This document shows, one piece after another, positions 51,605 through 59,026 of a stretch of 63,865 nt of DNA (positions within the stretch are counted from its first letter, which is position 1; each line of letters begins with the position of its first letter). The notes beneath the pieces were generated by a model. The model made no database searches. It saw only the letters and a list, made by a program, of their open reading frames with translations, and was not told the DNA's origin. Position numbers and translations under genes: made by a program. This stretch comes from Firmicutes bacterium CAG:145 (lineage in GTDB: Bacteria; Bacillota; Clostridia; Peptostreptococcales; Anaerovoracaceae), in NCBI GenBank assembly GCA_000435715.1, contig FR882595.1:227572-291436 (forward strand), in the 5' to 3' direction.

Positions 51605-52204
51605 TTGAACAGAAGGATAATAGGACTGGCCATGATAACGGTAACGCTGGCAGCTATAGGGATATGGGAATTCTGGGGAAGGGAAAATATTTCTTACAGG
51701 CAGGTCATAGTGCTGAGGGAGGATACGAAAGCGCATACTGTCATCAGCGAGGATGACATCCAGACTAAAAAATTGGAATCTCCTTCCGGGGAGGCTCTGA
51801 CTGAGGCAGATGCAGAAAATCTGATAGGAATGGAGACTTCTCAATATGTGGCGGCAGATACGGAGCTGAGAAGAGAATATTTTCAGACTTCTCAGTTCGC
51901 TGTAGGCCAAGACAGCGGTAAGGCTCTCATGTCTCTGCCCTCAGACTGGCTGCTCTCTTTTCCGCAAACTTTGAGAAGGGGTGATAAAGTAAATATTTAT
52001 AATGGAACCGTGAAGCTGATGGAAGCGGTGACTGCTCATGTAAAGGACAGCGGAGGACAGGAAGTACTCTCCCAGGATAGTCAAAGGATGGAAGCTTCCT
52101 CGGCATTGAGCCATATAGAGATAATCGGAAGCGAAGAAGACCTCGTGGAATTATCGAAGCTGGCCTCAGAAGGAGCCAAATTTACCCTTACCACGACTAG
52201 ATAG
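51605..52204 (+). CDS. CpaB/RcpC-like SAF-domain protein of a Tad/Flp-type system
   Basis: A 199-residue protein with one N-terminal membrane segment (about residues 4-22) and an outside SAF-like domain (TKAHTVISEDDIQTKKLESP) followed by a beta-rich part (LRRGDKVNIYNGTVKLM). This matches the layout of CpaB/RcpC proteins of Tad pilus loci, though divergent. TTG 51605 has AAAGGAGGCGAAG upstream. It is the first of a tight run of eight genes including a CpaF-type ATPase and TadB/C proteins. Confidence 0.72.
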   Translation: MNRRIIGLAMITVTLAAIGIWEFWGRENISYRQVIVLREDTKAHTVISEDDIQTKKLESPSGEALTEADAENLIGMETSQYVAADTELRREYFQTSQFAVGQDSGKALMSLPSDWLLSFPQTLRRGDKVNIYNGTVKLMEAVTAHVKDSGGQEVLSQDSQRMEASSALSHIEIIGSEEDLVELSKLASEGAKFTLTTTR

Positions 52205-52213
52205 GAGGAGATA

Positions 52214-53611
52214 ATGGATCAACATCAGACTTTTTCCCGGTTCTTTTCCCTGTGCCGCACAGTAGAAGAGATAATGGAGAGGGAATGGAATGATTCGGAG
52301 GAATGGGAAAGACAAAAAAGGCTGGAGATGGAGAAAGGGGCGATAATGGGGCATGAGAAAGAGACGTGTTTTTATAAGACTAAAATACAGAATATCCTAA
52401 AAGGACGATACCAGGAGTCTGATATGATTTATCCTCCCTGGTACCGCAGTCTGACCGAAGGGATATTTGCTGAGCTTTACGGGCTTTCAGGTCTGACGCC
52501 CTGGGCATATGATGAAACTGAAGAATATAAAAATTCATCTTCGGCAAAACTTATAGGAGACAGGATGTATTGTCTCATAGACGGGAGATCAGTTCTTCAG
52601 CCTCAGAGGATTTCCGAGAACAGGAGGCAGCAGCTGAAAAGAGCGTTTCTGCTTACTGCGCCGAAAGAGAGAATAGAGAAAGGATTTCATGAGGTCTATC
52701 TCCACAACGGTATAAGGATAACCATATATTCGGGAGACAGGACGAAACCGGGACAGGATGTCATGGTGTTCAGGAAGTATATTCTCAGAGAACTGACTTT
52801 TGAGAAGCTTGCAGAGCTGGGCACGATTCCGGCCGACAGTGTGGAATTATTCAAGATCATGGTCAGATTGGGCTTCAATGTTCTCTTCAGCGGACAGGTA
52901 AGAGCAGGAAAGACGGCATTTATGCAGGTATGGCAGAGACATGAAGATACATCTTTGGAAGGGCTGGCTGTTTCTACAGATCCGGAAACTCCCTGGCACC
53001 AAATAATGCCGGATGCGCCTCTGATGCAGATAGTGGCCGACGGAAAGGACCTCGAAGATATTACCAAGTCCCTGCTGAGGGGAGACAACGACTATATCAT
53101 ATTGGAGGAAATGAGAGATGCGGCAGCATTTAAACTGGCTGTAGATGTGACCTCCATAGGAACTGTAAGGAGCAAAGCCACTATCCACGCCGGAGATGCC
53201 CATGACATTCCATACAAGATGGCTTCAGCCATATCGGCCAAATACGGCGGCGACTTAAAACCTCTGATAGCTCGTATATTCAGGAGTTTTAATTATGTAA
53301 TAGAGCTCTATCAGGTACCTTCGGACAGGAGCAGAAAAAGACTTAAAGGCATCAGTGAGTACAGATATGATCCGATTTCGGCGACAGTATCCATACATAC
53401 TATCTGCAGATACGATGAAATTTCTAAAAGGTGGCGTTGGAAGTACGATATAGGGGAGGATAAGAAAAACATGGGAAAACTTCAGCCGGATGAATTTAAA
53501 AGGATGGAAGAGATGCTCAAGATGCTGGAAAGCAAAAATCCTATAATGGAGAATACGGTCATATATCCCAGATATTACGGCGATGGAGGAGGAAATAAAG
53601 ATGATCGTTGA
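52214..53611 (+). CDS. CpaF/TadA-like secretion ATPase, divergent
   Basis: A 465-residue type II/IV secretion ATPase that would power assembly or export at the inner membrane. The Walker A is SGQVRAGKTAF (GxxxxGKT kept, but far from the family's GGTGSGKTT). The Walker B and Asp/His-box regions read DYIILEEMRDAAAF and SKATIHAGDAHDIPYKMASA. The N-terminal ~200 residues are unusual, charged and without a clear CpaF N-domain. RBS AGGAGGAG. It overlaps the next gene by 11 bases. Confidence 0.82.
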   Translation: MDQHQTFSRFFSLCRTVEEIMEREWNDSEEWERQKRLEMEKGAIMGHEKETCFYKTKIQNILKGRYQESDMIYPPWYRSLTEGIFAELYGLSGLTPWAYDETEEYKNSSSAKLIGDRMYCLIDGRSVLQPQRISENRRQQLKRAFLLTAPKERIEKGFHEVYLHNGIRITIYSGDRTKPGQDVMVFRKYILRELTFEKLAELGTIPADSVELFKIMVRLGFNVLFSGQVRAGKTAFMQVWQRHEDTSLEGLAVSTDPETPWHQIMPDAPLMQIVADGKDLEDITKSLLRGDNDYIILEEMRDAAAFKLAVDVTSIGTVRSKATIHAGDAHDIPYKMASAISAKYGGDLKPLIARIFRSFNYVIELYQVPSDRSRKRLKGISEYRYDPISATVSIHTICRYDEISKRWRWKYDIGEDKKNMGKLQPDEFKRMEEMLKMLESKNPIMENTVIYPRYYGDGGGNKDDR

Positions 53612-54572
53612 AATCATACTGATAACCTCTCTGGCAGTCGGTGTTATGTCATTCTACTGGCCTGAGATACGCAATATGGTTGCCGGCATCAAAACGAATA
53701 TTTTTCTTCGCAGAGAGAGACAAAAGACCTTGAGTTCTGAAAGATATACTGCCGTTCAGTCCGGAAAAGAAGGACTACCCGGGCTGAACGAAAGCCTTGG
53801 GAGGCTTATCAATATAACTTTCGGAATAAGAAGCGGCAAAGCCGCCGTTGCCTTTTGGATCATGAGCGCTGCACTGCCGTTGATTATTTTTTCTACGCTG
53901 GAAGGAAAGGTCTCGTCCTTACTTATGCTGCTGACTGCGGCATTTTCCGCAGGTATTCCCTCGCTGGTACTGATGATGAGGCTTCAGGGTCTGAGAGTAG
54001 CCAGTTCCAGAGAAGGCGAGATATTGCTGACTGAGCTGTTAGACAACTATAAGATAAATTATTTCAATATGCAGCAGGCCATAGAGGTCACCGCTGTGAC
54101 GATAGAGGAAGCTCCTAATTGCAGGAGGCTTCTTTTTGATTTATCCAGAGGAGTAAACAGGGCAGGCGGGCCGGATGAACTGAAAAAGCTCCTGAATGAT
54201 TTTAAGTTTGCCGTGGATACCTCGTGGGCCGGAGTGCTGGCAGATAATATGTATCTGGCTCTCACGTCAGGGATAAGGGTGACGGAGGCCATGGAAGATC
54301 TGGTGAACACTGTATCAAAGGCAAGGGAGGTGGACGAGCTGACTAACAGAGAAAATAATGAGGCCGGCCTTATACTGAAATATCTTGCTCCTTTATGTTA
54401 CATAATGACGGTGGTGGGAGCGGTGAAATACTTCGGGCTGACTTTCAGAGAATTTATAAACTATCAGTTTTGTACTGAGGCAGGACTGCAGTGGTTCATA
54501 GCCATAGCAGTATCATATGGGGCGGCCGTATGTGCAAAGAGGTTTCTTACCATAAGAAAACTCGATCTCTGA
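53601..54572 (+). CDS. TadB-like type II secretion F-domain membrane protein
   Basis: A 323-residue integral membrane protein. It has an N-terminal membrane segment, a pair in the middle (about 87-105 and 108-128), a cytoplasmic T2SF-like helical domain (GEILLTELLDNYKINYFNMQQAIEVTA ... NMYLALTSGIRVTEAMEDLVNTVSKAREVDEL) and two C-terminal membrane segments. This is the TadB layout. ATG 53601 follows GGAGGAGGAAAT inside cpaF. It should contact the ATPase on the cytoplasmic side. Confidence 0.78.
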   Translation: MIVEIILITSLAVGVMSFYWPEIRNMVAGIKTNIFLRRERQKTLSSERYTAVQSGKEGLPGLNESLGRLINITFGIRSGKAAVAFWIMSAALPLIIFSTLEGKVSSLLMLLTAAFSAGIPSLVLMMRLQGLRVASSREGEILLTELLDNYKINYFNMQQAIEVTAVTIEEAPNCRRLLFDLSRGVNRAGGPDELKKLLNDFKFAVDTSWAGVLADNMYLALTSGIRVTEAMEDLVNTVSKAREVDELTNRENNEAGLILKYLAPLCYIMTVVGAVKYFGLTFREFINYQFCTEAGLQWFIAIAVSYGAAVCAKRFLTIRKLDL

Positions 54573-54600
54573 GACATGGGAACATGAGGAGGTGACAGTT

Positions 54601-55230
54601 GTGAATACCATCATATATTTATTCTTATTCTCGTTATATGTATGGGGAGCCGTATTGTCTTATGAAGATGAGATAAAAGAGATATTTCCCCGGGAAAAAA
54701 TGAGAGAGATTTCTGAAAAAGGAACAGAAGAAATCAAAAAATGGGTCGTTAAAAAGAAACGTACGGTTCCCGACAGAGAACTTTTTAAAAGTAGCGTCAT
54801 TCTCAAGAATTTGTCTTTGGTAAGAAAAGAAGCGCCTATGTCAGCAGACTATATTTATGAGAAATTGACAGAAAACAGCGGTTATTTAAAACCTATGTAC
54901 AGCCAGATGCTGGCTCTGTACAGAAGCGGCAGAGATAAGGAAGCATTCAAATTACCGGCTAAGATCATAGGCACAAAGGCGGCTGGCAATTTTGCCCTGA
55001 TACTTTCCAAGCTGGATAAACTTAATCCGGCGGAGTTGGTAGAGCAGATGAACATATTTCAGTCGTCGATGATAGAAAAGCAAGTGACCTATGCTGTGAA
55101 GAGAACGCAGAAAAACAGCGTCATTATAACTGCGCTCTCAGCCTTGTCAGTATTTGCTCTTTTAATCAATTTTGTCGTCGTAGTAGTGTTTATGGATAGC
55201 CTTAAAATGCTATCTTCCATATTTGTATAG
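54601..55230 (+). CDS. TadC-like membrane protein, short
   Basis: A 209-residue protein with one N-terminal membrane segment, a helical cytoplasmic part (SADYIYEKLTENSGYLKPMYSQMLALYRSGRDKEAF) and one C-terminal membrane segment (VIITALSALSVFALLINFVVVVVFM). By position after TadB and by the helical domain it is probably the TadC partner, but it is shorter than TadC (about 300) and keeps only one half of the usual fold. GTG 54601 is set by GAGGAGGTGA, 6 bases upstream. Confidence 0.65.
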   Translation: MNTIIYLFLFSLYVWGAVLSYEDEIKEIFPREKMREISEKGTEEIKKWVVKKKRTVPDRELFKSSVILKNLSLVRKEAPMSADYIYEKLTENSGYLKPMYSQMLALYRSGRDKEAFKLPAKIIGTKAAGNFALILSKLDKLNPAELVEQMNIFQSSMIEKQVTYAVKRTQKNSVIITALSALSVFALLINFVVVVVFMDSLKMLSSIFV

Positions 55231-55242
55231 ACAGGAGGATAA

Positions 55243-55413
55243 ATGAAAAATTTGATAATAATAATAGGCACCATACTTTTAGGTGTGATAATAGTCAATA
55301 CCATGGTGCTGGGGGATGAAGGTTCCCTGAAAGACGCTGCGGGAGAAATAGTAGAAAAGGGAACGAGCTCCATAATCTCTTCCTTGGATTTTGGCAGTAT
55401 GACAGGAGGCTGA
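55243..55413 (+). CDS. MKNLI small protein 1 (pilin-like, 56 residues)
   Basis: A 56-residue protein, MKNLIIIIGTILLGVIIVNT then a short soluble part (GDEGSLKDAAGEIVEKGTSSIISSL). The membrane helix starts at residue 4 with no leader peptide and no prepilin cleavage motif. It is closely similar to the next protein over its first 23 residues. RBS ACAGGAGGATAA. Place and shape suggest a pilin or pseudopilin subunit of the Tad-like system (inference). Confidence 0.72.
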   Translation: MKNLIIIIGTILLGVIIVNTMVLGDEGSLKDAAGEIVEKGTSSIISSLDFGSMTGG

Positions 55414-55416
55414 CTC

Positions 55417-55566
55417 ATGAAAAACCTCATAGTCATAATAGGAACGGTGATGCTGGGCGTAGCTATATTCAACATGATGGTCGGCAGCAGCGACGATAGC
55501 CTGCGCAGCGTCTCACGAAATATAATGATAAAAAATATAGAAAGTTATCAGGAAGAAGGTGGATAG
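55417..55566 (+). CDS. MKNLI small protein 2 (pilin-like, 49 residues)
   Basis: A 49-residue paralogue of the preceding protein: MKNLIVIIGTVMLGVAIFNM, then a short charged tail (GSSDDSLRSVSRNIMIKNIE). RBS AGGAGGCTGACTC overlaps the end of the preceding gene. The shared helix and divergent tails point to tandem duplication of a subunit gene. Confidence 0.72.
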   Translation: MKNLIVIIGTVMLGVAIFNMMVGSSDDSLRSVSRNIMIKNIESYQEEGG

Positions 55567-55568
55567 AT

Positions 55569-55922
55569 ATGAAAGACCTGATCACAACTGTTGCAGCCAT
55601 AACGATATTGATGGTATTTGTAATGCAATTCTCAGCTAATCAGGTTATAATGGGGCGCATTTTGTCAGCTGATAAAGCAGTGGATAAATATGTTTCTATA
55701 CTGGAAAGCCAGGGATATACAGACGAACAGCAAAAGGATCATCTGATGATGAAATTGTCTGAGACGATGAACTGCCGAAAAAGCGAGGTCATCATACGAG
55801 AAGAAGGAGGAGAATACAGGATAAGTGCACCTCTGAAAAATATAGTGGCATGTAGCAAGTTTTTGGGAATATCGGAAGGAGAGAACAGAGCGACCTATTC
55901 GGTGGGAGGAAATTATCTGTGA
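55569..55922 (+). CDS. MKDLI protein 3, pseudopilin-like with soluble domain
   Basis: A 117-residue protein starting MKDLITTVAAITILMVFVMQFSANQV, an N-terminal membrane helix of the same kind as its neighbours, followed by a ~90-residue outside domain (YVSILESQGYTDEQQKDHLMMKLSETMNCRKSEVIIREEGGEYRI...). The shape is that of a minor pilin or TadE-like pseudopilin, though no TadE signature is seen. The ribosome site is GGTGGATAG, 5 bases upstream. It overlaps the next ORF by 4 bases. Confidence 0.75.
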   Translation: MKDLITTVAAITILMVFVMQFSANQVIMGRILSADKAVDKYVSILESQGYTDEQQKDHLMMKLSETMNCRKSEVIIREEGGEYRISAPLKNIVACSKFLGISEGENRATYSVGGNYL

Positions 55923-56008
55923 AGAACCTCATTATAACTATAGCTATCGTAATATTGATGAGTATGCTCAATGCTTTCCAGCTCCGGTGCTTTGAAATAA
56001 TGCGCTAA
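55919..56008 (+). CDS. MKNLI small protein 4 (29 residues)
   Basis: GTG 55919 overlaps the stop of the preceding gene and opens a 29-residue frame, MKNLIITIAIVILMSMLNAF then QLRCFEIMR. The N-terminus repeats the MKNLI helix of proteins 1 and 2. GGGAGGA lies 8 bases upstream. It is either a very small membrane peptide or the broken remainder of a longer subunit gene. Confidence 0.5.
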   Translation: MKNLIITIAIVILMSMLNAFQLRCFEIMR

Positions 56009-56034
56009 ATCTTTATATAGTATTGGTAACAAGG

Positions 56035-56063
56035 TTGACAAGGAATTTCATATATTGTAAAAT
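56035..56063 (+). promoter_or_regulatory. Promoter of the riboswitch-controlled ATPase gene
   Basis: TTGACA (56035-56040), 17-bp spacer, TAAAAT (56058-56063). One of the best promoter matches in the window. Confidence 0.8.
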
Positions 56064-56072
56064 AAATCAATA

Positions 56073-56167
56073 TAAAAGGGAGTAACTGACATCATCAGAT
56101 GTGATATTTACGACATGACGATTAAAATTTTTTTAATCCGGAAATATCTTAAATAGTGAGACTTTTA
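56073..56167 (+). promoter_or_regulatory. yybP-ykoY-type manganese riboswitch aptamer
   Basis: P1 pairs TAAAAG (56073-56078) with CTTTTA (56162-56167). The 5' side continues GGAGTAA and the 3' side is preceded by GTGAGA, matching the conserved ends of yybP-ykoY RNAs (GGGGAGUAG and AGACCUUU). Inner helices: CTGA/TCAG (56086-56098), GATATTT/AAATATC (56103-56109 with 56142-56148) and ATTAAAA/TTTTAAT (56121-56137). The family senses Mn2+ and often precedes P-type ATPases. Confidence 0.72.
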
Positions 56168-56207
56168 ACGTATATACTAAGATTTATATGGTAGAAGTCT
56201 TTTTTTT
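56159..56207 (+). terminator. Riboswitch expression-platform terminator
   Basis: AGACTT (56159-56164) pairs with AAGTCT (56195-56200), followed by seven T. The 5' arm overlaps the 3' strand of aptamer P1, so ligand-bound aptamer and terminator exclude each other. Confidence 0.75.
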
Positions 56208-56237
56208 GTTGAATTTGACCGGAAAGGAAGAAAGAAG

Positions 56238-58889
56238 ATGAAACATTATCTCAAAACTGTGGAAGAGACCCTCTCAGAATTTAAAACTTCTGCTGAAGGG
56301 CTCACTGCTGCCGAAGCTGCAGAAAGGCTCCAACGAGACGGAAGAAATAAGCTGGCTGAACCTCCGAAAGATTCGCTGTTCAAAAAGCTTATGATGCAAT
56401 TTGCAGACCCTATGATAATAATACTTATCGTTGCAGCTATTATATCAGGAATAACATCTTTTTATGCCAAAGAGAGCTTTGCCGATGTAATAATAATTTT
56501 GGCGGTAGTTATAATAAATGCTGTTCTGGGCGTATATCAGGAAAGCAAGGCGGAGAAAGCAATAGAAGCTCTGCAGGAGATGGCTGCGGCCACCAGTAAA
56601 GTCTATAGGGACGGAAAGCTGATCACGATAAAGAGTGAAGAATTGGTTCCGGGAGATATAGTGGTGCTGGAAGCAGGAGACGCAGTTCCTGCTGACGGAA
56701 GAATAATACAGTGTGCCAGCATGAAGATAGAAGAGGCCGCCCTTACAGGTGAAAGTGTTCCTGTGGATAAGACCGAAGACGCGCTCGATCTGGGAAATCA
56801 AAAAGAGATACCCCTGGGAGACCGCAGAAATATGGTCTACATGGGAAGTACTGTAGTGTACGGACGAGGAATGGCGGTGGTGTGTGAGACAGGAATGAAC
56901 ACCGAGATGGGAAAGATCGCCGACGCTCTTGCTCAGGCCAAAGAAGGCAAGACGCCTCTCCAGATAAAACTGAGTCAGCTGAGCAAGGTATTGACGGTAC
57001 TGGTCCTTGTGATCTGCGCTATAATATTTGCCGTAAGTCTGCTGAGAGCCGACGACATAAACGGCGGAGTGATACTCGATGTATTTATGGTAGCTGTGAG
57101 CTTGGCTGTCGCTGCGATACCTGAAGGACTGGCAGCAGTAGTGACGATAGTTCTTTCTATAGGCGTTACCAACATGAGTAAGAGAAATGCCATCATTCGT
57201 AAACTGACTGCGGTGGAAACATTGGGATGTGCTCAGATCATCTGCTCCGACAAGACTGGAACTCTGACTCAGAACAAGATGACTGTAGTAGATTACTATG
57301 GAGATGATCAGAATCTATTGGCAAAAGCTATGGCTCTGTGCTGCGATGCTGTGATAGAGCCGGGAGATGATACTGCTACGGGAGAACCTACCGAATGTGC
57401 ATTGGTAAATTATGCGGCTAAGCTTGGAATCAATAAAAAAGACGCCGAGGCAGAGACTCCGAGAGAGGAAGAAGTTCCTTTTGACAGCGGAAGAAAGATG
57501 ATGAGTACGCTCCATGTGGATAAAAAGACGGGAAGAGTCATTCAATATACGAAAGGCGCTCCTGATGAAGTGTTAAAAAAGTGTACCCATATACTTTCCG
57601 GCGGTCAGAAGAGGCCTATAACCGATGAAGATAAGAAAAATATCCTTTCGGCTAATAAGGAAATGGCAGATAAAGCGCTCAGAGTTCTCATGGCCTCTTA
57701 TGCTGAATACGATCAGATGCCTGAGAAAATCTCTTCTGAGAATGTGGAGAGAGATCTCTGTTTCATAGGCCTGGTAGGGATGATAGATCCTGTAAGGCCT
57801 GAGGTAAAAGCAGCTATAGAGGAGTGCGACAGCGCCGGAATAACGCCGGTCATGATAACAGGTGACCACGTGGATACTGCCGCGGCTATAGGTAAGGAAC
57901 TCGGCATCCTGAGTGAAGGAAGAAGAGCGATCACCGGAGCCATGCTCAATGAGATGGACGATGAAACATTTGAAAAAGAAATAGAGGAGATCGGAGTATA
58001 CGCCAGAGTGCAGCCCGAACATAAAGTACGCATAGTAAATATGTGGAAAAAGAAGGGCTATGTCACGGCGATGACAGGGGACGGCGTAAACGATGCGCCT
58101 AGTATAAAGTCTGCGGATATCGGCGTAGGAATGGGAATAACCGGAACGGACGTGACCAAGAACGTAGCTGATATGGTGCTGGCAGATGACAACTTCGCCA
58201 CTATAGTGGGAGCCGTTGCCGAAGGAAGGAGAATCTACGACAATATAAGAAAAGCTATCCAGTTCCTTCTGGCATCCAATATGAGTGAGGTAATAAGTAT
58301 ATTCGCGGCTACGATGCTGGGCTTTACTATACTTCAGCCGGTACATCTGCTGTGGATAAATCTGGTAACAGACTGCTTCCCTGCCTTGGCTTTGGGCGTT
58401 GAAAAACCGGAAGCTGACATAATGAAGAGAAGCCCAAGAAAGACCACAGACGGCGTGTTTGCGGGAGGAATGGGAGTAGACATGGTATACCAGGGATTTA
58501 TCTTGGCAGGTCTCACTCTGGCCGCTTACTTTATAGGACACTATATCGAGTCCGGAGTTTGGGAGATAGCTACGAGCCCTGACGGAACCACCATGGCCTT
58601 TATGACGCTATCTTTAGCGGAGATTTTCCACAGCTTCAATATGCGTTCTCAGAGGGGAAGCCTTTTCAGTATAAAGAATTTGAATCCTGCTCTGACATTG
58701 GCAGCTGTGGCCAGCCTAGTTTGTACCACGCTGGTCATCTATGTTCCTTTCCTCAGTGACGCTTTTGACTTCGAGCACATCAGCTTATTGGAATATGCCG
58801 TCGCTCTGGGACTTGCGTTTATGATCATACCTATCGTAGAGATAGTAAAGTTTTTCCAGAGAAAGAGCATGAAGAAAAAAGAATCTTAA
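56238..58889 (+). CDS. P2A-type calcium/manganese-translocating P-type ATPase
   Basis: An 883-residue SERCA/PMR1-type cation ATPase that pumps divalent cations out of the cytoplasm. Motifs: N-terminal GLTAAEAAERLQRDGRNKL, A-domain ALTGESVPVDK, M4 VAAIPEGLAAVVTIVLSIG, phosphorylation site ICSDKTGTLTQNKM, hinge MTGDGVNDAPSIKSADIG, and four C-terminal membrane helices. The family is called a Ca2+ pump, but the manganese riboswitch in its leader suggests Mn2+ export here. RBS AAAGGAAGAAAG. Ends at a GC-rich terminator. Confidence 0.93.
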   Translation: MKHYLKTVEETLSEFKTSAEGLTAAEAAERLQRDGRNKLAEPPKDSLFKKLMMQFADPMIIILIVAAIISGITSFYAKESFADVIIILAVVIINAVLGVYQESKAEKAIEALQEMAAATSKVYRDGKLITIKSEELVPGDIVVLEAGDAVPADGRIIQCASMKIEEAALTGESVPVDKTEDALDLGNQKEIPLGDRRNMVYMGSTVVYGRGMAVVCETGMNTEMGKIADALAQAKEGKTPLQIKLSQLSKVLTVLVLVICAIIFAVSLLRADDINGGVILDVFMVAVSLAVAAIPEGLAAVVTIVLSIGVTNMSKRNAIIRKLTAVETLGCAQIICSDKTGTLTQNKMTVVDYYGDDQNLLAKAMALCCDAVIEPGDDTATGEPTECALVNYAAKLGINKKDAEAETPREEEVPFDSGRKMMSTLHVDKKTGRVIQYTKGAPDEVLKKCTHILSGGQKRPITDEDKKNILSANKEMADKALRVLMASYAEYDQMPEKISSENVERDLCFIGLVGMIDPVRPEVKAAIEECDSAGITPVMITGDHVDTAAAIGKELGILSEGRRAITGAMLNEMDDETFEKEIEEIGVYARVQPEHKVRIVNMWKKKGYVTAMTGDGVNDAPSIKSADIGVGMGITGTDVTKNVADMVLADDNFATIVGAVAEGRRIYDNIRKAIQFLLASNMSEVISIFAATMLGFTILQPVHLLWINLVTDCFPALALGVEKPEADIMKRSPRKTTDGVFAGGMGVDMVYQGFILAGLTLAAYFIGHYIESGVWEIATSPDGTTMAFMTLSLAEIFHSFNMRSQRGSLFSIKNLNPALTLAAVASLVCTTLVIYVPFLSDAFDFEHISLLEYAVALGLAFMIIPIVEIVKFFQRKSMKKKES

Positions 58890-58940
58890 TGAAGCCTATT
58901 CCACTGTCTACACAGGGAATTACGAAATCTAAAACGATCG

Positions 58941-58969
58941 GCCCGGCGGTATCTGTCCGCCGGGCTTTT
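58941..58969 (+). terminator. Terminator of the P2A ATPase gene
   Basis: GCCCGGCGG (58941-58949), loop TATCTGT, CCGCCGGGC (58957-58965), then TTTT. Confidence 0.92.
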
Positions 58970-58988
58970 CTTTGAAAAATTATGACAT

Positions 58989-59009
58989 AGGCTGCTCAGG
59001 CAGCCTTTT
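58989..59009 (+). terminator. Second hairpin, in front of the adhesin gene
   Basis: AGGCTGC (58989-58995), loop TCAG, GCAGCCT (59000-59006), then TTT. It ends 17 bases before ATG 59027, so it is either a back-up terminator or an attenuator or mRNA-stabilising hairpin in the adhesin leader. Confidence 0.6.
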
Positions 59010-59026
59010 ATATTTGGGAGAAAAAG

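Noticed and set aside
51605..56008. Type IVa pilus or competence (ComG) operon
   Set aside because: The ATPase and membrane proteins resemble TadA/B/C rather than PilB/PilC or ComGA/GB, and no GFxxxE prepilin motif is present.
57573..58541. Minus-strand ORF of 322 codons opposite the P2A ATPase
   Set aside because: Antisense shadow; the plus strand has all P-type ATPase motifs.
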